From: Hydractinia symbiolongicarpus
Lineage: Eukaryota; Cnidaria; Hydrozoa; Anthoathecata; Hydractiniidae
NCBI RefSeq assembly: GCF_029227915.1
Contig: NC_079876.1
Span: 24,578,328 to 24,642,327, forward strand
Reading direction: 5' to 3'
DNA: 64,000 nt
Shown here: in pieces, positions 11,691 through 22,361 of the stretch
How the letters are laid out: each line of letters opens with the position of its first letter
How positions within the stretch are numbered: position 1 is the stretch's first letter
Position numbers and translations under genes: made by a program
The notes under the pieces: generated by a model
Databases searched by the model: none
Seen by the model: only the letters and a program-made list of their open reading frames with translations
What the model was told of the DNA's origin: nothing

Positions 11691-13140
11691 ACTTTTAAAG
11701 CTAAAGTAAAGCTAGCCGTACCTAACAGCCGCACCTTAGCCGTACCTTAGCCGTACTTAAGAAAATTCGTAATTAGCAGCTCTGTGTAAGACCATTTGCT
11801 TCTAAGCTTAAAATTAGTTGTTAATGTATACCAAAGTTAAATTCTCTAACTTTTATTTCGTCTTTTAGGTGAATATCTATGCCGAAAAAAATGATGCAAA
11901 ATGGAGCACTCCATCGTCGAGCCCCAGTAACCCCCAGGGAATCCTCAATGATGAAATACCGATAATAATATATCTTACATGTATTATAATTTTTATAAAA
12001 TGATTTTAATACAAATACAAAAGAGATTTTTAAAATTGAATGTATGAAAAACTTTAGTAAAGTAAGATTGAACATTATTACGCTGTGGACAATATTAGGT
12101 TAGGTTCCGTAATAGCTGTACAACTAGCGTTAAAAGTGACTACAGCCGGCTAAATTTAAATACGGTTGCCAAAATAAGGTACGGCTAGATAATATTAAGG
12201 TACGGCTAGATAATATTAAGGTACGACTGGGTCTTATCATATAAGAAACAACTTCAAATGCTAAAAACGTTCAATAAAAACAAAATTAAGTTAGGTACGG
12301 CTAACCAAAATAAGGTACGGCTGGACAATATTAAGATACGGCTGGGTCTTATCATATAAGAAACAATTTCAAATGCTAAAAACGTTCAATAAAAACGAAA
12401 TTATGTTAGGTACGGCTAGCCAAAATAAGGTACAGCTAGATAATATTAAGGTATGGCTTGGTCTTATCATATAAGAAACAATTTCAAATGCTAAAAACGT
12501 TCAATAAAAACGAGATTATGTTAGGTACGGCTAGCCAAAATAAGGTACGGCTAGATAATATTAAGGTACGGCTGGGTCTTATCATATAAGAAACAATTTC
12601 AAATGCTAAAAACGTTCAATAAAAACGAGATTATGTTAGGTACGGCTAGCCAAAATAAGGTACGGCTGGACAATATTAAGGTACAGGTGGGTCTTACCGT
12701 ATAAGAAACAACTTCAGATGCTAAAAACGTTCAATAAAAACCCAACCGTAAAATATATGTTGTCTTATAATTTTCATATTTTTCCTCTCTTTTCCTAACC
12801 TATCCCCTTTATTTTACTTTACTTGATAAGTCGCATTGAAGTTCACCGCTCGTACTAGCCACCTTTTTATTGCCAGCCGTACTTAAATTGTCGCGCTCTC
12901 CCACGTTTGGTTTCTGAAAGAGCAAGATGTTTCGTTAACATTTTTCGTATTTTGCGGGTTCATTGGCGATTGAGAAACAGAAATTCAGTGACAAACAAAT
13001 TTACCACTACGATTAGCTCAGTTTTTCCATTAAAATACATTACCTCACCTTAAAAAGAAAAGTGTAGTTACGTACGGCTAAGGTACGGCTTAGGTACGGC
13101 TGTTAGGTACGGCTAGCTTTACCTAAGCACTTTTAAAGCT
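11691..13140. mobile_element. Non-autonomous DNA transposon with about 50-bp TIRs and 12-bp flanking repeat
   Basis: The left end, from about 11705 (GTAAAGCTAGCCGTACCTAA), is the inverse of the right end at about 13072-13124 (TTAGGTACGGCTAGCTTTAC) over roughly 50 bases. Both ends carry several copies of the motif GGTACGGCT. The 12-mer ACTTTTAAAGCT occurs directly at 11691-11702 and 13129-13140, which makes a candidate target duplication around a 1426-bp element. No transposase frame is present. The interior holds a tandem array (12160-12760). A 12-bp duplication is longer than most DNA transposon superfamilies make, so part of the match may be chance or terminal sequence. Superfamily not assigned. 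Confidence 0.75.
12160..12760. repeat. Internal array of five 115-bp units
   Basis: The string GTCTTATCATATAAGAAACA, or a near match, begins at 12231, 12346, 12461, 12576 and 12691, exactly 115 bases apart each time. Each unit also has AAATGCTAAAAACGTTCAAT and several GGTACGGCT-type motifs, the same motif that builds the terminal inverted repeats. Units differ at a few bases. The array lies wholly inside the element at 11691-13140. Confidence 0.92.
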
Positions 13141-13756
13141 CTTTTATATGAAATCAAATTAATTTCAAGTGGGAGATAGCTGGTGAGCTAGCAAGCTTTT
13201 TAAACAGACGATTGTTTTACCTTTTAATAAGAAGAAGGAGTAAAAGTGGTAGCTCTTGGAATTAGTTGACAAGATTTGATTTACCTATTAAAACTAACGA
13301 CGTTAACTAACCAGACACAACACACGCCGGGTCATGCTAATTCACAAATGTTGCAGCATTTATAGCAATGCAAAACAAACAAGCCTTAGTACATAAGTCC
13401 GACAAAGTGGCGCAAATATTATTAACCTGGTCCCTTCTTCACAACAACCCCGATCTCAAGGCCGGTACGAAACCTCGTTGTGCGCGCGCGTAAAAAAAAC
13501 GCTACAACGGGATCAAATCAAAGTAATTTTTTTTGTTCGTAAACAGTCTCCTAGACACAAAATCTTTTTGTATAAGTCAAACCACTTCTGCTCCACTTCT
13601 TTTGTTGTTGTTGTAAACCATTTTTTTGTTCCCCAGCGCTCGAAGGTACTTTCGAGGTTTTATCTCAAAGAAGAGAAAGAAAAGAGCTTGAGTTGATTCT
13701 AAATCATAAATGCGCTAGCCTAACAAATATCGAGGAATATACCCTGTCTATTATTT

Positions 13757-13960
13757 CCAGGAGGGGCCATGGCTTAGATGGGGAGTCCTAGAGTATTTAA
13801 TGCTCATTTTGAGCTGCGCAGACCCAATTAGTAGCGTGCCATCTCCCTCACATGGCGTGGGTTAACCCTGGACTATGGTAATATTCACTCGCCCATGCTG
13901 AATCGCTGTCAAGAGGAATCGAACCCCGGTCTCCCGCACAGAGTACGAGAGCTATAATAT
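13757..13960 (-). mobile_element. tRNA-derived SINE, minus strand
   Basis: On the minus strand a perfect B box, GGTTCGATTCC, lies at 13925-13915 within a T-arm-like context (ACCGGGGTTCGATTCCTCT). The upstream A-box part is weak or cut. A body of about 150 bases follows. The decayed cloverleaf and long tail argue against a working tRNA gene. Confidence 0.6.
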
Positions 13961-14619
13961 TTAGAAGTTATATTTTTTCGCTTTATAATATTTGCCCAGC
14001 CACTTCTTTCGCGCCAACGCACATATCAGATAGCCAAAAGAAGCGTGAAGAAAATTTTATAATATACTTTTTTTAACATAAACGTTGCATATTTTTAATA
14101 TTTCGTTATTTTCTGATGTGGTATTCTCATCCTCGTCTCAAGGGTTTGTTGCCTATGCCAAAGCTGACTTGACGGCTAAACAAACAAGATATTTATATCG
14201 CCACCTGCCTCCATGTCAAAAAGGCAAAACCCCTGGGGACGAGGTTAATGCGTTATTTACGATTTGTAGAAAACTTTAGTTGTAAAAATAAGACTACTTA
14301 TCCAATGAGTTTTTTTTAAAAGGATGACAAGAAAAAAAGCATTTGTTGCTAAACTTAAATTCTGTTATGAAAACACCATCATACTTACGCCCTATTTACA
14401 CAACAGAGCTGGTTTCCTTCTTGAAGTCCATTTTGCAAATACGTTAGTTTATAGCGCTAGTTGTATGACCACTAATGTGGATGCTCAAAATTATTTTAAC
14501 GTTTGTTGTCGCTATTTTTAGTGTTATTTTAAGTTCAAGGTGTTACATATGCTGTTAAAAAAAAGAATTGATACTAAAAATGTTATTAAATACTTAAATC
14601 ACACACAAAAAATGTCTTC

Positions 14620-14840
14620 TAAAATGTAATCTACAGTGTTTATTTCACTTTTTAGATATCCTTTTTCTGAATATGTGCATTCTTGTGTCACGTGATTTCA
14701 TTTTTTAACATATGGGTTTGTAGTGTACGTCTATGGTGTTGTCGCACTTTCGACACGAGGTTTTTTTAAAAAACATATGGTAATACTGAGGCGTTTGAAA
14801 GAGCCTAGGACGAATATGGATCCTGGAAAATATTCAAAAA
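14620..14840. repeat. Dispersed repeat of about 200 bp, copy 1
   Basis: Related to 29145-29345. Shared blocks in the same order include a GTTTATTTCACT-like start, TTGT..TCACGTGA, GTTG..GCCGCACTTT/GTCGCACTTT and TAGGACGAATATGG. Two divergent copies of one repeat family. No coding frame is shared. Confidence 0.65.
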
Positions 14841-15013
14841 ATTGTAATTAGTCGTATAAAATCAGAACGAGAAGGAGAAGCCTCTTTTTCCTTGCAGCTT
14901 ACTTTCGTCGTAAAAACTTGTTGAGTGTGTTATCAACAAACAGAATTCGCTTTCTTGCATCCAATTGTACATCAGCTTCACTCACATGGAAATTTTAAGT
15001 TTTATTTTAGATT

Positions 15014-15476
15014 TTGCTTACAACTTTCCCTTTGATATTACCGGCAACTTGCTTAGTCAAAGCATGCTTTAATTTTATACTAAGCATGCTTTATTCTACC
15101 CCCATCCTTTATTCTACCTTAATTACTGACCGTGAAAATTATTTGGGCTATCGAGACAAATTAAAACAAGCCAAAGATTTGTCCCTACAAAGCGCTTCGC
15201 TAGCACCCAGACCTGCGCGGTATGAAACTCCTTGTTTTTGCAACAAACGGTGGTATGGGAAGAGAGTGTAAACAATTTTATCAGAGACTGTCTGAAATGA
15301 TTTCAGAAAAAAGAAACATCAGATTCGCAGAAGCCACGAAGTTTATTAGAACTAAAATTTCCTTTAGTCTGCTGCGATCAACACTACTTTGCCTGAGAGG
15401 TTGCAGATCCTTCGCTCGGGACCACCAGCTGACAGATATGGAACTCGGAAATGTTGTATCACTCATTCGATCCTGA
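15014..15476 (+). pseudogene. Retroelement-derived coding fragment, frameshifted
   Basis: The frame from 15222 to 15476 encodes LVFATNGGMGRECKQF, then a basic stretch and FSLLRSTLLCLRGCR. This block is familiar from the C-terminal end of mobile-element polyproteins in marine invertebrate genomes. An overlapping frame (15014-15271) carries the preceding part, so a frameshift divides them near 15220-15270. No intact element surrounds it. The family attribution is from memory of similar sequences and is moderate. Confidence 0.5.
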
Positions 15477-15848
15477 ATAATCAAGTGTGTTAATTATAAG
15501 TGAAACCATGTTGACCTGTAAATTGTTAATAACTTTTTATTTTATTTTGGTGTTGTTGTAAGTTTATTTATTTATTGGTGGCAAATATATGTAAATGTCG
15601 ATTGAAAATGTCGAATGAAACTACTCCGTAATAAAAGTTCGCTCGTCTGGAAAATGAGTAAAAATTATTCCCAAGATGATGAATATATGAACATTCAGAA
15701 ATGTGTTTTTGCGAGTATAATAATGTGTGCGCTATGAATGTAAAATAGGTTTTTTATAATAAAGACATTCTTTCATATTGTTTTAAATTATAAAACCTGG
15801 GGACGAACGAAGAATAAATCTTCTTGCGGCATCCTCGTTTTCATGATC

Positions 15849-15884
15849 TAGCAACTGCGGAACTTAGCAACAGTAAACGTTGCC
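15849..15884 (+). promoter_or_regulatory. Possible RFX-type half-site cluster upstream of SAXO
   Basis: Two AGCAAC motifs (near 15850 and 15867) and one GTTGCC (near 15879) lie within 36 bases, about 140-175 bases before the SAXO start. RFX factors bind inverted GTTRCC/GGYAAC half-sites in promoters of ciliary genes. The spacing is not the canonical X-box, so this is suggestive only. Confidence 0.3.
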
Positions 15885-16023
15885 CAGGTGTTGTACGCCG
15901 TAAATAAACAACATGGGTGCCGTACAGTTTATAACACAACAACACCACAATCACACAACTTGATGCTACAGAAGGCATATTACGAAACGTTTTTATCTTT
16001 GTGAAAGAACTTTTACAGAAATA

Positions 16024-19000
16024 ATGGGAACTGGGAATAATCCAAAACTGTTATGTATATGCCAGATCTGTACATGCGGGTATGTAGCTAGCATATTGCA
16101 TAGTTTAACTATAGCTAGCTAGGCTAATAGCTTGCTAATGTATATAGTTTTTCCGTTTTTACTTTTACTGTAAAGTGCTATTTAGTATTAGCTATCTAAC
16201 TATCAATTCCTTGAGATTAGTGTGGGCATTTTTTAAATTATTCAGGTCTTGTATAGTAACAAAATTATATGAACTTGCACAACACTTCAAACTAAGGGAG
16301 GTGATTCAGAAATTTCTTTGCAGGAAGGGGCTTGAGTTTAGATGCAGCAGGAACGATCTAGAGTTTAGAATAACCCCTTTACTTTTCCACTAAAGAAAAA
16401 TGTTGGCTCTGTGGTGGAACAATGCAATGACTTTGTTTTTTTAAAAAAGACATTATATATTATATGTTGCTGTGAAGCCACAACTTAAAAAATTAGAAAA
16501 CCACAAAGCCATTGAGCTGTTAAATTATGAAGCCACAAGACCATGAAGCCATGAAGTGACAATGTGATGGAGCCCAGTCACAAAGCCATTAAGATAATAC
16601 TTATTCTAATGTTTAAGTCAGTATATATATAAGGAATATTGTAGAATGAAAGCAATTTCTATGGCATCATAATATTTTATGTTGTATTTAATAAAGCAAA
16701 GCTAAAACGCTTTGCTCCATCCAGAAACATCTTTCGTGTTGTATAGCAGCAAAAACTTCTCAAAAAATTGAAATACGTTGAAAGAAAAAAATTAATTTGT
16801 TGTGCTTTTATTTAATGATGACAAAATAAATTTAATGTCATGATTAGTAGCATTGCAGCCAAGTGTGATCTTGTAGTTGGAAAGTGGCCTTGTGGAGTTT
16901 GCAGGAAAGGGGTTGGTAGTAACTCAATTTTTTGTCAGATTTGAACGCATTGGGTATATACATAAGAAGTGCACAAGTATTGGTGGAAGGTTAACAGCTG
17001 ACATTCAGTTTGTATGCAAGCGTTGCAAAGGCGAGATTATAGAGAATGAAGTATTTCCAGCTTTAATGATGTACAACAGTGGTTCTTTAGAAATAGTTGA
17101 GAACTTCTGTTACTTTTGCTACTACTGGTGAGAAGCTAAATCAGAGTAAATCTCTCCTATTTATAGGGCCCCTGGATTGTTGATTGGCTAACTTAGAACC
17201 TCCTAATATGGACAGACTATACCCAAACCTTTAGTCCCCTACTCTAAAATATCAACAACAAGAAAGTTGCTTCAAGTTATGACACGTAGCTTTGATTTGG
17301 TTAATTGAGACAAAGATGCCTTGGGTGAGCAAGACAACCTTGTGTACCCTTAATGATGCATCTGCATAGCAACTATCAAGTATTGGGAACTGCAATTAAC
17401 ATGAGCTAAACTGTGTTTAGCTCCATACAACAGTGGCTCGTTAGAAATAGTTGAGAACTTCTGTTACTTAGGTGATATGTTTGGCAGTGTTACTTGCAAG
17501 ATAGGTTCTGCTTGGAAAAAGTTCAGAGAGTTACTTCCTTTGTTGACTAGCAGAGTCTTGTCAATTAAGGTAAAAGGTAGGTTGTTTGAGGCCTGTATAA
17601 GATGTGTTTGTAAGGTAGTGAGACATGGGCAGTGAAGCAGGAAGATCTTGACCTTTTAGAAAGGAATGATATGAGAGTGATTATGTGGATGTGTAATGCC
17701 AGTCTGAGAGACAGAAAGAGTTCAGATGAGCTAAGAAACAGGCTAAGTATCCATAGAATTAAAGATGTTATCCAGATAAGAAGATTGAATTGGCTGGGAC
17801 ACTTGGAAAGAATGGAGGAGGATAATTGAGTAAGAAAGTGTAGAGACTTGATAGTTCCTGCGGAAAAGCCCGGAGGCAGACTAAGAAAGGCTTGGCAGGA
17901 GGTGATAAGGATAGACTTGATACAGAGGAAGTTAAGTTTAGATCTAACACAGTCTAGATCAGATTGAAAGAGGGTCATTAATATACCCCGTCCAACCCAT
18001 GCTAGCATGGAAAATGGATGTTAAGCCAAGAATGATGACGATGATGATAATGATGGCAAATCAATTTGATTATTCAGACATACACTGTTATTCAGGATAA
18101 ACATGTTGTCATATACATAAGATACAAAGTGCACATCTGTGCTATTTTCAAAGTTGCACGGAAATGATTTTACACAACGCTGCAGCTCAAAAATTGCAAA
18201 GTGGCACAACATAAAGTGGCGCAGAAATTACAAAGTGGCACAAAATAATTACAAAGTGGCGCAAATTATTTACAAAGTGGCGCATAACAGCTGTCAGCTG
18301 TCTTATTGTTCCATTTAAATACAGTCGTTAATGCAGCGTTGTGGCTTATCTTCATTAGTAAGAGACAAAAAAAGCATTTTCAACACACGCCATAAAGAAA
18401 AGTACCAGATTCAAGATATTTTTGACATGTGTTCATTCATTTTACCAGTGATCTACATGCAGGTCAAGGTTTTTTTATAGTAAACCTTGCAGTTAAATTA
18501 CAAGGATAAAATTTTAGTCGACCAAGGTCCAGGAGCTTTTAGAAAATTATTACACCGCCATCATAGAATCACATTTAAAGAGTGCTTAGAAGTTTCTATC
18601 TATATTATAATACCCGTATATGTCTGTCTGACTGACATGCAGAATGGTAACCACAGTAGTGAGACACACGAAATGCAGTAAATAAGAAGCAAGCGAAGCC
18701 GTCAACTAGTTATGACAATATGGTCAATGTTTTAGCTTCTTTTTTGAAGTAATACCTAGTCAGGGAGAAAAAATTACCAGAATTTTCACAATTATTACCT
18801 TTAAACCCTTCTTTCTAATGTTTTAGTGATTTTTCAATATATAAAACACAAAATGTTATAATTTCTTCACTTGTAAAAATTGTCATTTTTTCATAAGCAT
18901 TTCGCCTCTTCTTATTCAAAAATGTGCAACTGCAAAACAATTATAATTGGGCACACCCAATTGTGTAGTTTGAATCATATTTTGGTTATACTCTCAAGAA

Positions 19001-20764
19001 TCTTCATACGCAAACATTAAGCTAGTTAAAAAGCTAGTCTTTTTGTTTTAGCTTTTTGTTATTTCGGTTAAATATATTAAGCTCAATATGCTTAATTTAA
19101 CTTGAAACGTGACTTGCTATTTCCAATTTAAATTTCTACGCATAAAAACTTTATAGTAGTAGTATCCCCTGTGGTAGAAACCCTTTTACTAAACATTCTT
19201 GCATGATTCTTTTATTTCTAATATTTTGGAACGTTGCATTTGACGTTTTGATGTTTAGTAAGTAATGAGTTTGAAACCAGAACTACCACCACAAAAGAGG
19301 TAGTGTTTATTTATTTTGTGGTCTTACTTTAAATAAAACATGTTAATTTTTATTTATAGCCGACATCATTGTATTCACCACCCAAAGGCTGGTATTAAAG
19401 CAAAGGGTCCTTGTGTACTTACGGAGTACAAAGATACGTATCGTAAATTCTCAAATTACGAGTTATCAAGACCAGTTAAGCCAGATGCAGCAACTAAACT
19501 TAGCAATGACCCATTTGACTCAAATACTTTGTATAAACAAGTGTACGTACCACATCCACTCGAAGCACGGAGTAAGCGAGAGCAACAAAAGTATACAAAA
19601 CCAGATGGCAACTTTGATGGTATATCTAGTTATCAACATGATTACATCGAAAAGTTTGCAGATAAAATGCCTTCTGCTAAACCAGCATATCATCCAACTA
19701 AATCAGATAGGCCATTCAGTGGAAAAACCGTGCATAGAGAAACGTACAGGCCATGGGAATTACCAGTAAATCGTGGCATTCGTCATCCACCAGCACTTAA
19801 ATTACCATCAAGCAAGTTTGACCATAAAACGACGTTTCAAAATGATTATCAGGGTCATAAAGGTCGTGGTAGAGAACCCATCAAGCCACCAGAGCCTGCC
19901 TTATCGGTTGGTAATGGAGATTTCGCAAATGAAACAACAACTAGACATGACTACACAAAGAAAAATGCACTGCCAGAGAAATCCGCGAAGCCACCGCAAC
20001 AGGTTCTTAGACATACTGATCCATTTGATCACAGAAGCACCTTTCAGCATACGTATCAATGGCCTAATGGACGACCTGCAGATAGTTGCAAGCCCGAAGA
20101 GATGACCAGATGTTCAAGCCAACCTTTAGATTCTGATACAACTCATAGAATAACCTACCGACCATGGGACTTACCTAGACGGCAGGGATGGAAACCCAGG
20201 AGTGGTTGGGTTGCACCTTCGGATCCATTTGATCATAAAACAACGTTTCAGCATGATTATGCTGGAAAACCCGTTGCACCAGCAAAAAGCGCCCGGCCAG
20301 ATTATCACCGACTTGCCCCTGGTGAATTTGATGGCCTGACCACTCATAAAAATGCTTTTAAACCTTGGGAGGTGAACCCACGCTCTGCTTGTCGACCTAT
20401 TGAAGGTTATCACGGGCCGTATGGTAAATTTGATGGTCAAACCACATTTCAAGCGGACTATAAAGGCTTGAGCGCGTTGAGACCAGATTTGTGCATTCCT
20501 AAAGGTGGCGGATTTGCATTTGATGGACCTCAAGATTTCTCCACAATGTATCGTGATATATATCTAGGTCAGAGACCTCCAAGTTGCCCAGCAAAGTATC
20601 TAGAGGCTAGAAAGGACTTACGTTCAAGAAATGGTTACATGTTCAAAGCTGATCGAAATGGGCATCAGTTTTTCAAGCCGCCGAATGTTAGCGATTCTGT
20701 TGAACAACTTCAGTTTACATCTCAACCGCAGATGCATGGTTCTGTAGAAGTACTTGCTGTATAG
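16024..20764 (+). CDS. SAXO: SAXO family protein (stabiliser of axonemal microtubules), two exons
   Basis: Exon 1 is 16024-16079 and encodes MGTGNNPKLLCICQICTC plus two bases of the next codon, with donor GTATGT. Exon 2 is 19360-20764, after acceptor TTATAG, and continues as G-RHHCIHHP. The joined N-terminus CICQICTCGRHHCIHH is the cysteine/histidine signature of SAXO proteins (FAM154). The body repeats a microtubule-binding (Mn) module about 11 times, such as FDHKTTFQNDY, FDGQTTFQADY and variants ending in YRPWELP. Predicted length is 486 residues. Family members line axonemal, centriolar and basal-body microtubules as luminal or stabilising proteins. The 3.28-kb intron holds a LINE fragment. 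Whether it is SAXO1 or SAXO2 cannot be decided by eye. Confidence 0.92.
16831..18055 (+). mobile_element. Decayed RTE-like LINE fragment in the SAXO intron
   Basis: Matches the C-terminal part of the element at 7369-9443, from just before the zinc finger (MISSIAAKCDLVVGKWPCG at 16841) to the 3' tail GATGACGATGATGATAATGATGG. It has frameshifts, stops and a deletion, and is in the same orientation as the host gene. A 44-base piece appears twice (17072-17115 and 17426-17469), separated by 310 bases of unrelated DNA. Confidence 0.85.
18190..18290. repeat. Short tandem repeat, ACAAAGTGGCGCAAAAT type
   Basis: Five imperfect copies of a unit of about 20-24 bases built on AAAGTGGCGCA / AAAGTGGCACA follow directly. 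A single similar stretch, ACAAAGTGGCGCAAATATT, stands alone near 13403. Lies in the SAXO intron. Confidence 0.8.
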
Positions 20765-22193
20765 ATTATGTCACTTTTTACATATATATTTGAGCCACAA
20801 AAAAAATATGAATATGATTTAAACCAAATAAAATAACGAAATGAAATGAAATAAATTGCAGCAGGCATCTTATATACTTTTTGAGTTTACTGATTACGGC
20901 CATTTTATATATTTTTTATTTAACCGGGATTTGATTGCTGTTAAGACGACCACCATCATGTGCAACATTTTCTCTGCTGTACCATTAATTAGATTTAATA
21001 AGCTGATAAAAATTTTCTGGCCTACACTGTAAAGTATCTAAGGTGCAATAAATTTCCAATGGTTCTTAATATTTACAAATATATTATTTCTAGTAAATTC
21101 AATTGGGAAGGACAAAGAACGAAAAATTTTTGCACTTATCCCAGTAGAAATGCTTAAACTCCTAACTTGTGATAAGCTGTATTATAATCTCAACCCCCAG
21201 TATGATTCTTAAAATATTCTATTCAGGATTTAATTCTGGTGATTTTTATGGAGGTGATGTTTGCAAAATACGGTGTAAAAAGTAATGGTTATTTTGTCCT
21301 GTTTAAACATTATAAACATTATTTTTGTAACAATTAGACTTATTTTTGTTTGTTTGTTTGTTTATTTGTTTTGTTTTTTGATTAAAGCATACAATTTTGT
21401 ACAATCGAAACGTAGCCTATCTGTAAACAGGCCTTGCCCGGTCTCCTTTTTTGCTCAATTTTCTCGAACTTAACTTTATGTGATTTTTTGAAAATTAAAC
21501 GGAAGTCAAACAAGCATTCAACCTGTGGAGTAGATTAGAAAATTGTTAACAATCTCATTTTTGGAGGATAGTAGGGAGATGAAGGCGAAGTGCAACACAC
21601 CTGTTTTACATAAAGGCTGTTGAAACGTATATGAAACTATTCTTACTATTTTTTTTTTAATTATTTTTAATATATATAATTGATATTAATATATGCAACT
21701 AGTTCTACGCCAAGGTACTGATGAAAAACATTGCTGTAGTGAACGTCTGAAACAGCAAGCTTTCGCTGCGTCTAAAATATACTTAGCTGTTTTTTATTTT
21801 CAGTACTAATTTGAAGCTTTCCCGTTATTTGTTCTCTAGTATCCTGCAAATTAACCCCAACCAAGTTTTTATATTTTTCCCCTATTAAGATTGTGTCCTT
21901 GGTCAATTTGAAGAACGTAGGACCAAGTTTTGCTATTTATTGGGTTTTTTTTATGGTTGCCTCTTTGGCTGTTTTCTGTGAAGTTCTCTCACTACTCACC
22001 ACAAGTTCAGCACCAAAGATTTTTATTTTTTGATGATATATATATACATATAAATTTTTAGTCTTCTCACTAATTTACTTATATTGTACGGGTGAAACAT
22101 TGATAACAGTCGTGCGTATATATTTTATGCATAGCTGAAGTTTTATGCCTGTATAAATATTCTTTATTATGATAAATCAGCCAACAAATAAAT
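20765..22193. other. SAXO 3' flank and gene-poor stretch
   Basis: An AATAAA polyadenylation signal lies at 20827-20832, 63 bases after the SAXO stop, so the 3' UTR is probably short. Beyond it I see no coding exon. The stretch is AT-rich, with a (GTTT)n run near 21346-21375. Confidence 0.55.
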
Positions 22194-22361
22194 AAGAAAA
22201 GTTTTAAAAACACATGTTAAAATTTTATTTTTAATTTATAAAGTAGCACGAAGCTTTTCGTAACTGAGTTACATTTTCAAGTGATAAAACTTTTACGAAA
22301 AGCTTCGTGCAACTTTATAAATTAAAATAAAATTTTAACATGTGTTTTTAAAACTTTTCTT
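22194..22361. mobile_element. Fold-back element, 69-bp arms
   Basis: The left arm, 22194-22262, and right arm, 22293-22361, are near-perfect inverse copies (AAGAAAAGTTTTAAAAACAC versus GTGTTTTTAAAACTTTTCTT; arms end in GAAGCTTTTCGTAA / TTACGAAAAGCTTC). A 30-base loop separates them. No coding capacity. It resembles a short MITE or a recent palindromic duplication. Confidence 0.85.

Noticed and set aside
14085-14521. Two adjoining plus-strand frames of about 65 codons
   Set aside because: No recognisable motif, no splice borders, and composition like the flanking non-coding DNA.
19413-20105. Two alternate plus-strand frames overlapping SAXO
   Set aside because: They lie in other frames of the SAXO exon and inherit openness from its repeat structure and AT-rich wobble bases.
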